A stretch of DNA of 64,000 nt from Rhizodiscina lignyota (Eukaryota > Ascomycota > Dothideomycetes > Aulographales > Rhizodiscinaceae): positions 1-64,000 of the forward strand of contig ML978127.1 in NCBI GenBank assembly GCA_010015805.1, in the 5' to 3' direction. This document shows positions 1-11,498 of this stretch, piece by piece. The notes under the pieces are model-generated. The model was given only the letters and a program-made list of their open reading frames with translations, was not told the DNA's origin and made no database searches. The translations under genes were made by a program, and so were the position numbers. Every line of letters starts with the position of its first letter. Positions within the stretch are counted from its first letter, which is position 1.

Positions 1-152
1 CATCAGCAACTCATCCGCGTGTCGAAGTATTAGCCGCTCAGGCTCGCGAATAGATACTTTCCCCTTCTGCATCAAGTCGTCTATGCACGCGATGTACTTC
101 TCAATTAGCGGATAATGAGTTTCGCAAACTGCTTCTCCAGATTGTCAATCAA
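1..152 (-). CDS. Open reading frame running off the left edge; possible last exon of the PHD-finger gene or part of a neighbour
   Basis: On the minus strand a frame is open from about position 152 to the window edge, reading VCETHYPLIEKYIACIDDL and onward, with no stop. It is preceded by an acceptor-like CAG. A GTGGGT donor lies just before the stop codon of the PHD-finger gene at 217, and joining that donor to this acceptor keeps the frame. The piece could therefore be a further exon of that gene. It could also be the tail of another gene or chance. No family was recognised. Confidence 0.3.
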
Positions 153-216
153 ACGTGAAAACAAGAATGTAACTATGTAATTCCAGGTCCAGATCGAGTC
201 GACTAGGTCTTGTTTT

Positions 217-1821
217 TCACCCACCAGCATCTATCTCCATTCCTGTAGCAACAGCCTCGTCACCCGGAAACACATGGCTGAACACCTCGACGTTGTCGTC
301 GAGCAGCCACGGTAGGTGCTCGCTCTCTGGCGGGAGAGTTCGTGCAAGGCCGTACCCAGGTTTGGGATAGTGAGCCGGTGGGTCATCATTGTAGTAGTCG
401 GGCTCCACCTCTTCTTCCGGTTCTCGTGTGGCTACTGGAGGAGCAGCAGCAGCAGCAGCAGATTCTGATGTTGGCACCGTGCCGTTGGTTGTTCTATTAG
501 AATGGGAGGAGCCGTTCGTAAGGTCCGCTGAGGCTGATGCATGTTGTGCTGATGCATTGGCAGACGGGAAAATCGGCAGGTCTGGATGAAGAGTTGTCGC
601 ATGGACGAGGAGTGAGATGAGCGTGCTCGAGGGCAATGATGAGAAGTGTGTGCGTTTCTGTTTCTCTGTTAGTTTTTATAGCAATGTATGCTCGATAAAA
701 CCGTACATCTTCTTCCGTCCAGTTCTCTCCGGAAACCAATCCAGCCAACTTCACCTCGGTAGATGGACTGTCTAGCGGGACATTTGGCGGTTGCACACTC
801 CCGCCCGCATCTTTCTCCTTCTCTTTCTCCCGCTCTCTCGTGCAGTTTGCGCAGATCCACTCCTTCTCTGGGACGAGAATTACGTCTTTCTCGATAGGTG
901 GATGATGACAGTACTGGTGATATCCAGCGTTGCAATTGTCGCAGAAGACGATCATGTTCGCACTCGGACTATGAGGTCTTCCACAAGTCTTGCATTTCGA
1001 TGAAGCACTCGGTCCTCGACCGCTGTGTTTTCGTCGCTTGGTACCTGTCTGCGTGGGCGATGGGATAACTGGGACGTACGCAGTCGGTTTGTGGACGTTA
1101 CGGCCAGACTTCGTAGTCGTGGGAAGGGGAGTGTAGGAGTTTGAGACGTCAGAGTCGTCCTGTGTTATCATTTGTTAGATTGAATTTCATGCATAAAGAA
1201 CCAAACGCTATTCGATAATCTGAATGAACTCACATCATCGTCCGCATCGTCATCGTCATCGTCGCTCCTCTTCCGCTTTCCTCCTCTACCCCGTCCCCTT
1301 CCACGCCCTCTTCCCCTCCCCCTTCCGCCCCCTCTACCACTCCCAGCACTCCCGGGCGTCTTCATTCCCGCGCTTGAGCTCCCGTTTTCTGACTTGATCC
1401 CACTACCTCTCCCGCGACCCCGCCCTCTCCCAGACGGCGTCCTCGTCATGGCCGTCCCATTCGCGCCCGCCGCAGCAGAAATGCTATCGCTCGTCCGCAT
1501 GTTCTTTAGCACCTGCTCCCGCGCGGCCTCCCAGCCGGGTGCGGTGCCAGTGGCCCCAGAATTAGCATTGATACGCTTCAATATCTCTTCCGTGGATGCG
1601 CTCAGCTGGGGGACCCCGAAGGATGCTGGCGTCGATGTTGGTATTGATGCAGCGCCAGCGCCATTAGGATTCAGATTGCTTGACATGTTAGCCATAGTTA
1701 CAGGCCTTCCCGGTGGGTTCATTGTTGTTATAGGGTCAGAAAAGACTATAGATGGGGGGCGTGGCGGAGAGGATATTGCAGGGACGGTCGACAGGTCACT
1801 TGAGGTTCGTGGGAGGGACAT
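217..1821 (-). CDS. PHD-finger nuclear protein with RG-rich and acidic tracts
   Basis: Three exons (1821-1234, 1159-707, 657-217) give 493 residues with frames closing exactly. Residues about 252-302 form a C4HC3 PHD finger: the pairs CKTC and CDNC, then YHQYC, then WICANC. PHD fingers usually read histone H3 tails, so a chromatin role is inferred. The N-terminal third is low complexity: a long RG/GRGRG run, then KRKRS and an aspartate run, resembling an RNA- or nucleic-acid-binding RGG segment with a basic nuclear signal. An Ala6 stretch near residue 400 comes from a GCA microsatellite. The C-terminal segment after the PHD finger (SSTLISLLVHATTLHPDLP) looks like one seen in fungal homologues. 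The protein might continue into the open frame at the left edge through a GTGGGT donor near the stop. Exact target unknown. Confidence 0.85.
442..460. repeat. AGC/GCA trinucleotide microsatellite
   Basis: About six perfect AGC units lie inside exon 3 of the PHD-finger gene and encode an alanine run on the minus strand. Confidence 0.9.
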
Positions 1822-2082
1822 TCTGATGCGGCAGGGCCATGCGACGACAATTACGTGTCAATTGGATTAGATACTCTCGTCAATGGAAGCTCCGAAGCGT
1901 TGCGACAGAAAGATCGTCCTCGACATGGATCGAGTGGAGGTGTGAAGCTGGGAGCCGACCGAATGAGTCGCGCTAGGCCGGATTGGGACTAATAATTAGG
2001 AAGATGCTAGAGGCAAATGGGGCTTGATAATATCCGAGTTGTAATTGATTTCAAGACACTGGTATATGGCTAGTATCTATGT

Positions 2083-3262
2083 CTACTGCCCTCCGCTGAA
2101 CAACCAAAGCATACCCACACCAGCATCTTGTATAAAGCCCTGAGCAGCGCTGACATCGGGACGGAAGCCAACGAATGTGTGGAACAACCCCGGATACACT
2201 GCCAGCTTTGTCGATACGCCATTCTCCTTAAGCACCTCATTGTATATCAATCCGTCATCTCGAAGGGGATCGAGGCCACAGACGGAGATATAATGCGGTG
2301 GCAAGTTCTTGTGTCCTGTTGGCCAGAGCAGCGATGAGAACAGCGGCGAAGTAGGTATGGGCTTGTAGAGATCTATAATCAGACAGGAACATTGAGTTAA
2401 TAAGTGGAACACCATGCGGAGTGCTCAAGTGATTCCTTACCGAGGAGGAAGTCCATCGCTTTCTTGTCGAGAACCGGCGCGTCCCTGCACTGCTCATAGG
2501 ATTTATACAATGCCTTGTATTTTTCTGGGACGGCCTCAGGGTGGACAACTACTGGCGAGAACAAGGACACGCCAGTGATTGGTGGCGAAATACCCTCGTC
2601 GCGAGCCAGAAGAGCTATAATGGAAGAGATATTTGCACCAGCACTTGCACCTCCAATAATGAAGCCCTTGCTTGGGTCTGCTCCAAGGGTCTTTGCGTTC
2701 TCATGCGCCTGTGATATTTAGCTATCATTGTGATTCAGGTTTCACTGGACTAGAGGCACGAACCCACTTGAGAGCATCCCAGCTGTCATTGACAGCTGTG
2801 GGAAATGTATACTCTGGGGCCATACGGTAATCGACCGAAATGGAGACACACCCATTCTTGGCAAGGTTTATGCCTTCTCCTGTATGATACTCTGGAATCC
2901 CACCTAGCCACCCGCCGCCGTGGAAGAATACAGCAAGTGGGCCATCTCCCTTTGGGTTCTCCGGCCTGAACAGCAAAGCTCGGATGCTCGTACCATCACG
3001 GACTGGAATTTTGATCTCTTCCTGCGTCGTGCCGCTCGTATCTGGCGCGGGTAGAGAGCTATATGCTTTGAATACCATAGCATTCAGTCCTTCGCGGTAC
3101 TTTTCGGCAGTTTTGAAGGAACCGAGGGATGGTAAAGGATCGTCTTTCAGAAGCTAGAGAGGAGTTGAGCAGACGAACACGCCAATGATTCGCTTGGAGA
3201 CACTGTACCTTTTCCATCTCTGGGTCAGGCACGCCGTACTGCTCCCACTCCGATGAGTCCAT
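2083..3262 (-). CDS. HSL-family alpha/beta hydrolase (esterase/lipase)
   Basis: Four exons (3262-3209, 3153-2764, 2708-2441, 2372-2083) give 333 residues in a closed frame. The oxyanion motif HGGGW is at residues 96-100, the nucleophile elbow GGASAG has Ser at about 170, the acid is Asp about 272 in GLDPLRDD, and the catalytic His is about 302 in GLFHTF. HGGG plus GxSxG in this order is typical of the hormone-sensitive-lipase / alpha/beta-hydrolase-3 group, which hydrolyses short to medium acyl esters or lactones. No signal peptide is seen, so it is probably intracellular. The triad looks complete. The natural substrate cannot be read from the sequence. Confidence 0.9.
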
Positions 3263-4430
3263 TTTGACGTAAATGTAATAAAGAAGTCAGGTAGAATGGG
3301 AGAAATTAGGAAATCGGAGATGGATGTCAGATCTTATACGATAGGAGAGAGCTAGCAGTCCAGCCTTTAAGTAGTTGCTTCACACATCCTTCATCTCAGC
3401 ATCGGAGGGCAACGGCAATAAACACGACCAAGACGGTACTTCAAATGACCCGCAGATTTCATGCTAAAATGACGGTGTATTAGTTAGCTAGGTCTGCCGG
3501 AGAGTATATGCGGGGGACGAGGTGGCAGTGCCATGGCAAAGACAAGCCACGCTATTGATGCGGAAATAGATAGCCTAGGTTAACAATACAATCGCCGGGC
3601 CCTGAATTTTCCTTATACAGCTCTGGCAGTAATGGCGCTAAGGCGACTGAGTACGTCCGTGATATACAGTTCGCGTAATCTATGGTGGAGTCTATGGGCG
3701 ATGTCAAGAGCAACGCAAAGCCCCACAATGTCTGAAGAAGAGGAGGGGCTAGAACAAGCCGGGGAAGCATGACGGAGGAACTTTAGGGTGCTTGACTAAA
3801 ATGATAGAACAAGAAAAGCAGTGAGATTTCGCGTCGGAGAGATACCTCTGCGGTATGATTCAGGAGAAGCCCTCCAAGAGCAAAGGAAAAGCACGCCTAT
3901 CACAAAAACGCCGAACGTAGATTACTGATATCGAATGCGAAATATGTTGAAGGGCGCAGCGGGAGAGAATGTACATATGTCGAAGCTCCAAGATATGGCG
4001 GTCGTGGTGAAAGGTAAAAGTCAACTATCACCTCCTGAATCCGTCAATCGAGCTGGTGGCCTTATTAGGCAGGGATGGTTAATAATTGGTTAGGTAACGT
4101 CAACGCCTCCTACCTCGGAGCTCCATACACCCCCTTGCACCAGGCTTCGTACACCGTGGCGCAACAGGGTGGGGAAATGAGCCAAGCTAGAAGCGACATC
4201 TTATCAGATGATCAGACCACTTGCAGCTTGGGAGCTTGGGCCTTGTTCTGCTATCGATAGCGCCGAGCTCTCCTATTTATTGATTTATTCTTCCCCACGA
4301 ACAGGCAGCACCGAACACCGGAAACATTGTCGCCGACTCGACAGTCCATCCCAATCCCCACAAACATCGCAGGCTATTTTGAAAACTATAAGCATCCTCT
4401 CAGACTCGACGATTCCCCCTAACATCAAAC
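3263..4430. other. Intergenic, divergent promoter region
   Basis: About 1.2 kb between the divergent esterase and SFH5 genes. A 72-codon minus-strand frame at 3552-3770 starts with a hydrophobic segment, but nothing else supports it. No repeat or RNA gene seen. Confidence 0.6.
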
Positions 4431-5654
4431 ATGTCTGCCGAGACGGACACTGTTCCTCAGTCTACTAAGGAGACTCATGATACCTCTGTCAATCCGGCCG
4501 TTGGCGAGACTAACACTGTCCACGAGACCACTGCGGAGGCCCACGACGCCTCTGTCAATCCGGTAGTTGGTGACACAAGCACTGATCCTGGGACCACCGC
4601 AGTAGTCAATGATGCCTCTGCTGCTCCTGCTGTTGACTCCACGAATGCCACCGAGCAGCCTAAGCACGACGAGGCACCACTTCTAAAAGACGAGTCTGTG
4701 ACTCCCAGCGCACCAGTGAAGCCATACGATGCTCTTCTCGCCGATCTCGACGCGATCCTGAAGGAGGCAGACTACGACGAGGTCTATGGTTTGAAGTTGT
4801 CACCGTCGGGTGATCTACACACCAGTGTTATCCTCCAGGTATTTCGAGCCTCCAATTTTATCCCACAGTCACGGTCCTAACACCCACGTGTCAGAAATTT
4901 CTTCGTGCGAACGCAAACGATCTCGCCAAGGCTAAGGAGCAGCTCCTCGCGACTCTAAAATGGCGCAAGGAATACCAGCCGCTCAAGGCAATAGAAGAAG
5001 TATTCTCCAAGGAGCGCTTTGGCGGCCTTGGCTATGTGGTCAAGGTTCAAGAGCTCCCATCTGGAGGACCTGGTGTGGTCACGTTCAACGTCTATGGTAG
5101 TGCCAAGGGCAAAGAGGAGGCCACCTTCGGAGACCTCGATGGGTAGGTGTTTCTCTTTCGCTATTATCGCGCTCCAGAAGTCTATGCATATAGCTAATCT
5201 AATTCATAGGTTCCTTCGCTGGCGCATCGGTCTCATGGAGCTCGGCCTTTCTCATGTCCTCGCGGATCTGAAGTCCGGAGCCAAGACAGATCCAGTTCCC
5301 GACTACGGCGCCGGCCCTGATCCCTACCAGGGCATACAGGTCCATGACTACCTCAATATCAGTATGCTCCGACAGAACAGCTACACCAAAGCTGCGACCG
5401 GCAAGATCATCCCCCTCTTCTCGAAGCACTATCCTGAGACGATGGCAAAGAAGTTCTTCGTCAATGTAGCAGTCCTCGCGGCCTGGATTTTTCCCGTGAT
5501 CAAACTTATGATGCCGAAGGAAACCGCCAAGAAGCTCTTCATGCTGAGCTACGGCACGGAATTAACGAAGGAGGTGGGGAAAGGGATCCCGAAGGCGTAC
5601 GGTGGAGAGGCCGATAGCCTTGAGGTCATCGGTGAGACCTTGAAGTTGGAGTGA
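4431..5654 (+). CDS. sfh5: Phosphatidylinositol transfer protein SFH5 (Sec14-like, CRAL-TRIO)
   Basis: Three exons (4431-4838, 4895-5142, 5210-5654) give 366 residues. After an acidic, Thr/Val-rich N-terminus come the CRAL-TRIO-N segment (YDALLADLDAILKEADYDE, KFLRANANDLAKAKEQL) and a CRAL-TRIO lipid-binding lobe (LRWRIGLMELGLSHV, YLNISMLRQNSYTKAA, LFSKHYPETMAKKFFVN). The YPE-containing motif and overall length match the fungal SFH5 group. SFH5 proteins move phosphatidylinositol between membranes at cortical ER and plasma membrane contacts and can bind heme in yeast. Residues 16-76 carry an unusual degenerate tandem repeat of 22 residues. Convergent with the Ca2+/H+ exchanger gene downstream. 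Confidence 0.92.
4476..4658 (+). repeat. 66-bp degenerate tandem repeat inside SFH5
   Basis: Units begin at 4476, 4542 and 4608, encoding HDTSVNPAVGET, HDASVNPVVGDT and NDASAAPAVDST. The third unit is shortened. The period of 66 bp keeps the reading frame. Confidence 0.8.
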
Positions 5655-6816
5655 ATGCGGAGATGCCTGAATGACCGACACGACTAGATACCATAGATTG
5701 CGCCTCGATAATTTTGTAATTGAATAGAACGACTCCCTGCTCTGCGTACAACTGACCGTCGCTTTAAGATTCGATATATAGACAATGTAACAGGCAAACT
5801 GGTCTTAGACATGGTTATGTTAGCGTAGACAGACGTTCGAGGGAGTATGGTAATGTCTCTTCTTCAACCAACCACCTTGGGATATGGTTGGAGTCTTGTA
5901 GTTTGAATATAGCACGGCAGGGAATGGAAGGCGATCCTTCTCTTTGCCAGCCTCACCGGACTTGCCTATCTGAGGCTAGATCTTTCTCTCGAAGAGATAG
6001 ACTGCTTTCGCACGCAGAAACATTACAACATGACTATGAAAACAAATCTGTCCTTGCAGCCAAAGCCCAGTGAAAGAATAGGCGTCAAAGCTCGACCTGA
6101 TGTTCTTTCACGTCGTGACTCCGGAGATAGAGCATTTCCCACTTGTGGATCTGATGCATATCACAGCATGGCTAGCAGTATATTGGTCAAAAGGAGGAAA
6201 TGCGCTCGGCACAAGACTGCAAGTTGATGTCAATACAAAGACTGGAGTTTCTTAGTAGTTGTAAAGGCGGCCGCCCCCTGTCTCCGCAGTCCGCACAAGC
6301 TTATTAGTCCATGCACGAGGGTGATAAAATAGTTAAGTCCTTTCAAGTTTGAACGTCTTCAGCAAAAGCGAGGTTTCCTCTTCAACGCTAGCGAGAGCAT
6401 CTCTGAAAGGTCGATAGATTATATACCAGAGTTCGTTCATCTAAACCACGCAGCTTCAGCGTGTATAACTTATATTAACTATCGAGGATATATATCCTCG
6501 TAGTTATATATATTGCATCCATGACTCAACTATTTTGTCACCCACTTTGTCCATGTTAGCCCGAACAAGCTCATGCGAAACGGCATTATATTGAGATGAC
6601 CTCTGTCGATTTGAAGCGGAACTAAATTGCATAAAGGAACGAATTGCAATTCGACTGACAAATGCTTAAGCAAAGATGAAGCGAAAGTGGTATCCGTGCA
6701 AATACAATAACAAACGAGCGTTACCGATCGACAGACCACGACCGGTTCGGCCTGCAAAACGCCACATCCTTTCAAATCATTCTGGAACACCTGATCGTCC
6801 CCTTCTCACAGCAAAA
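5655..6816. other. Intergenic between convergent genes
   Basis: About 1.2 kb between the convergent SFH5 and Ca2+/H+ exchanger stop codons. Holds an AT-rich palindrome near 6471-6512 (listed separately) and otherwise only short frames that look random. Confidence 0.6.
6471..6512. repeat. AT-rich palindrome
   Basis: The 18-nt core at 6483-6500 (CGAGGATATATATCCTCG) is a perfect palindrome. The arms extend to AACTA and TAGTT with one unpaired T, and then to TATATT and ATATATA. It could form a cruciform or a long RNA hairpin in either 3' region of the convergent genes. Confidence 0.8.
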
Positions 6817-9472
6817 TCAGCCTCTGAACATCATCATGGCCATCCTCTTCGCCCCCTCTGTCCCATTGCCACCGAGTGCGCTCTGATCTGTTCCATCAGG
6901 ATAGAAGAACGCGGCAACTGCAATTATGACATATGCACCCATCAGCAACGCGCCTTCGAGGTAGTTACTTCGGCCATCCAGAACGAGGAAGTTGACCACG
7001 AAGGCGGTGACGAAGAGGGACACCGTCTCGAAGAGATTGAAGTAGAGCGTCATGTCCTTGCCCATGATCCATCCGAGAAGGACAACAAGCGGGGTCACAA
7101 AGAGTGCTAGAGACACGTTAGTTGGAGAGGCTTGTTTAATTGTAATTGTAAGCAAAGTGACATACCGATCTGAATACTGCTTCCCACAGCAACACCGATA
7201 GCAAGATCCATCTTGTTCTTGGCAGCCACAGTCACAGCAGTAACGTGCTCGGCAGCATTCCCAACGATCGGCAAGATGATTAGGCCAATAAATGTTTGTG
7301 AAACGGACGAGTTGGATGTCATTTCCGGAATAGCATCAACCATGAGCTCAGCACAAAGAGCTACCAAGGCAGTAGAAATTAGGAGGAGGACAATCGCTGC
7401 GGTGCGCGACATATGCGGAACTTCTTCGTCCTCATCGTCACTTTCTGGCTCGATAGGCACGCTGGCCGGTGGAAGAGCAGTCGGAGGCAGAGTTCTAGAA
7501 GGCATTGCTGACAACGCATGCGAGGTGTTCATACGGTCCGGTAGAGATCGAACGCGTCTAGGTCCCATTGGTACTGAACGACTGGAGGTTGATTTTGGTG
7601 GTGCGATCGGGCTTCCGGATGCTGGCGTCGACATGAACACATTCTGCGACAGCATCTTCGGCATTGGCGGACGAAGAGCCTCCCTTTTGATGCGCACGTT
7701 GAACGGATTGCGAGATTGAATCTTTTCTCGCTGCGCCTCGAGCACCTTTTCTTCATTTCTCTCATCTGCAAATTCAACTTTGGGTTGTTGCTGTTCATGG
7801 ATAGATGAAGACGCGTTAGATGCTCCTGCGGGAGCAATCTCACTAACTTCGTATGGTGCCTGACTACTCGCACGATGCTTGCGGGAGCGACTTCCCTTCT
7901 TGTGCTTCTTCTTTTTATGCTTTCGTTCCACAGGTGGAGAATCGTGATCTTCTCGTTTGTCGAAGTCCCGAACGGTGGTTCCACCAGTCTGAGCAGTTGT
8001 CTCATCATCGGCATCCCCATCGTCAGCCACAGGATCGAGAATTGAGGGGCGACGCGAAGTCCCTGGATAAAACTGGTGCGAAGCCGCTGGATGAAACTGT
8101 TCGGGCTCCGCTGATGGCGAGCTGATGGCAGATGGAAGCGAAGGAGTTTCCTTAGAGCTTGCACTGGACTTGCGGCGCTTGCGGTGGCGAAATGCGCGCT
8201 TTATCCGCTTCGCCGTCGTGTGGGAGCCCGAAGAGCTGTCCGTGGCAGTGTCGCTTGACGTATCCGAGGAGCTCGAAGAGCTAGACGAGTTGAGCACATC
8301 GTGAAGGATACCAGGGTGCGATTCTTCATCAATGATGTGCTGCGGTGTGCTTTCGTAAAGATAGGCGTGCGACTTGAGCTGGAAGAGCAAGTATAGAACG
8401 TATATGACAAGAAGGATAACGCTGGTGCCGCGGCTGACCTGCAAAGTGGCTGTATTTGCGGATCCTTGATCTGCCCAGGAGGCGTGAAACGCAGTTGGAA
8501 GTAGCAAGCTCATGACGCTGAGACTGAGCAAGCAAGCACTCATTTGAGTGACGGTACTATTGTAGATCTGTTCCTGGTATCGGAGACCGCCTAGGAAGAA
8601 CGCCATACCTAGGATGAGCAAGAGGTTCGCGAGAATCGAGCCAAGAATGGAAGCTTGAGTGATTCGAATCTCATTCTTAGCCAGAGCAATGATGAAGATG
8701 ATGAGTTCCACAGCATTTCCGAAGGATACGTTAAGAAGAGCACCTAGATCAGACTTGTCAGCCCACTTGCCCCTTATTCAAAGAGCTTCTGGATCACAAC
8801 TTACCCCAGGTATCGCCAAGTCGGCTCGCGACCGCTTCAGTCGCGTGAGCGAGTAGACCAGCTAATGGTACAATAGCGACAGCATTGATTGCGAAAACGA
8901 CGGCTGCATTGAGGCCTGCAAAGCCCACGGCGAGGCCCGCTGGGACGCACACCAATAATATATTAATGTAGGAGTGGAATAGGGCGTCTTTGGTATGCGT
9001 GCCAAATCTAATACAGCCATTTTTTGCACGAGTAAGTGTGCTAGGTTTCGGAGGAGGGTCTTGCTGTTGCTCATCGCGATCTAAGGTGGAAGGTTTCTCG
9101 CCCTTTGATCCTCGTTAGTGTCGTCCACTACACTTGATAGTATTGCGCCAGTATATTGATGAGTGATATCGTCGGAGAGATAAGAAAGGCACGTGTCCGT
9201 CATACCTGAGCTTCATTATTATTCGGGGGTGGGGCGGAGGGAGGTCTAGTTGCGGATGTCGCGTCGGGAATGGATCTTGACGCGTCGACGCCGTCGTCAT
9301 TTCCATCTTTATCGTTGATGGGTTGTGGAGTGGATGTGTCATTGTCGACAGTCGGTTTCCTGCCGATCCCAACGTTCTCTCTGACGTTGGAGCTCGATAT
9401 GGTTCGATTGCTGGCAGCTCTCGACTTTATTCGGTCTGCGATGCTCCAGGATATCGTGTCAGCTTTTCCCAT
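6817..9472 (-). CDS. Vacuolar Ca2+/H+ exchanger (CAX, CaCA superfamily)
   Basis: Four exons (9472-9206, 9102-8805, 8743-7166, 7106-6817) give 810 residues. Both alpha-repeat signatures of cation/Ca2+ exchangers are present: SFGNAVELIIF near residue 192 and IVGNAAEHVTA near residue 680, with hydrophobic helices around them (LHAFAINAVAIVPLAGLLAH-like, SILGSILANLLLILG, ALFVTPLVVLLGW). In CAX proteins the paired acidic residues exchange vacuolar H+ for cytosolic Ca2+. Between the two halves is a very large hydrophilic loop of roughly 300 residues, rich in Ser, basic KHKKKKHKK stretches and an acidic ESDDEDEE segment, much longer than in yeast VCX1. The N-terminus (about 110 residues) is hydrophilic. 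The start at 9472 is the first ATG of the frame. Confidence 0.92.
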
Positions 9473-10520
9473 CGGTTGATGAAGTTGTTGCGGGGTGGAG
9501 TTGGTGTAGGAAAGGAAAGGAAAGGAAGGAAGGAAGGAGGAGAGGGGAAGATATGAGTGCTGACGGAATTAGTGCAAACGTTGACGTTGACGTTGATAGG
9601 GTTTTGGAGCTTCGCGGATGCTTGCCAAGAGCCTGGACACTCCACCCAGAACACGAGATGTGAGGCAAACCCCACGATATCCCAGCAAACGACAAGCCCA
9701 CCAAGTTTCTTCGACATGCTTCGTGAATTGGCAAAGCTAAAGAGAAGGGAGCTACTCACGCATCGATCGTTACGTCCCAACGTTTGTATGTCGGGGTATT
9801 TGCAAAGGAATGTTGTGTGTGGCAGAAGGATGGTCGATTTTAGGGTGACGTCTTGTACTTGTACCTGAAGAAGCCACAGCCCAACGTGCGAGCAAACAAG
9901 GTAGAAATGCGCGTGTTAAACGCAACTAGCAGCCCTGTGGCCGTGAAACGCGGCCAAGCGTCATCGCAACGATGGCGTCGCTCCTAAAATCCATAAAGCT
10001 GGGCGCGTCGACCATGCAACCACTAACGAGTCGCGCCCGTAGAGATGCATGCCTCATGCAGCCACTCAAGAGCGACCTGAATACTGCAATTTGCCTGGCG
10101 CGAGGGATTCCAGCAGCGCCTGACTCGCAAAGCGCTCTAAGCCACACTGCGTCGCCACAGTGAATCGGCGATAACTGGCAGTACTTATAATGCCACATCA
10201 ATACAAGTCGTGTCGTAACGTCTATAAACTTTGGTTAAATGGTTCCAGTTGGAGCATTAAGTAAGATGACCTCTGATGTACTCCGTCTATCTATAATAAA
10301 GAGATGCCATGACGACACTCTCCATTTCTCGGCGTGGACCAAGGGATGCGACGATCCCTCGCAATGGGACCGCATCAGGGACCGCGAGTGGGAAGAGTGG
10401 CTTGAGCAAGTCAGATGGACGTTATAACTATCGCCGATTTACGACTCGTTTACTCCGTACCTCAACTCATTCATCGCCCAAAATTCACGACTTTGAGAGC
10501 CCTCAATCATACATTCCCTC
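9473..10520. other. Intergenic region upstream of the exchanger
   Basis: Includes the purine-rich tract at 9509-9551 and one TACTCCGTA nonamer at 10451-10459. The frames present (9557-9868, 10239-10602) have no domain or codon pattern that supports a gene. Confidence 0.55.
9509..9551. repeat. GGAAA/GGAA purine tract
   Basis: An uninterrupted purine run of GGAAA and GGAA units on the plus strand. It reads as a pyrimidine tract just upstream of the exchanger start on the minus strand, as often seen in fungal promoters. Confidence 0.8.
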
Positions 10521-11423
10521 TCACCATACCGTCTCTCCTTCATCTCCCTTCTTCCAGGCAACCCCAATCCAGGCCTTCATCCCAATCCGCACTCCTTCTT
10601 GAGTCTTCTCAAACGTCCTCAACTTCGCAAACTCGTCTCTTAAGACCCGCTTTGCTTTCTCCAACTCATTATTGCTGTAGTCTGGGAAGAACATGCCTTT
10701 AGCCAACATCATGTTCTCCACCAGCTCATCCATGTCCTTGGCACTCGTATAAGTCGTCACTGGCAGCAGCTCTACGTTGTTGTTGAAGCCGCCTTCTTCA
10801 AGCTGCTTCATGAACCAGCTTCCGCTTGGCGGATTCTTGAACGCAGCCATGGGGCTTTTTGACGTGTCGGAAGGACGGATTTCCTTGCGTGTCTCTTCAT
10901 ATGCGGCCGGCCATACTCTATCTGTTCATCACGCGTGAGATCAAGTGGTGGGCCCAGAAGCCCGACTATGAAGAAACATACCTGCCCAGTTCGATAAGAT
11001 TGCCACGCCTCCTGTTTTCAGCACCCGGAAAACTTCCCTCGTCATCTTCACCGGCCCCTCTGGATCGTTGGGAATCTGTATACCGAGGTTGACGAAGACG
11101 TGACTGAACGTCTCATCATTGATTCCTTCGAGACTCCTCACATCCAATACCTTCGTCTCAACGTCCTTCCATCCCAGCTGCCCCCGTTTCCTTTCTACGT
11201 CGGCAAGCATAGCGGGACTGAGGTCTGAAGCGAGGATTCTAGCATCGGGATACAGTCGTTTGATTTCTTGCGTAACGATTCCTGGGCCGCATGCAGAGTC
11301 CAGAATGTACGATGAGGACGTGATTGGGTTTGTCGATGCCGTGCGGGATACCATTTGCGAGGCGAGCACGGATGTGCACCCACAGCACATGCGCTCATAG
11401 TCGGAGCCATAAATGGGGGGCAT
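10521..11423 (-). CDS. SAM-dependent class I methyltransferase
   Basis: Two exons (11423-10982, 10921-10521) give 280 residues. Motif I is LDSACGPGIVTQEI, followed by ILASDLSPAMLADVE (motif II, acidic residue contacting the ribose) and FSHVFVNLGIQIPNDPEGP, typical of the methyltransferase-11/25 fold that uses S-adenosylmethionine. The second exon continues VWPAAYEETRKEIRPSD and ends in a C-terminal domain without recognisable function. The frame is open 25 codons farther upstream to 11498, but the ATG at 11423 (MPPIYGSDYE) better fits fungal homologues. Substrate unknown; such small methyltransferases act on metabolites or lipids. Confidence 0.85.
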
Positions 11424-11498
11424 CTGACGGGAAGAGGAGTGAACAAATATATGTAGAATTAAGGCAAGTCGAGATTGGAATGCACGTTGTGAACTCAT

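Noticed and set aside
3552-3770. 72-codon frame with hydrophobic start, as a small secreted protein
   Set aside because: No cysteine pattern, poor context and no splice partners.
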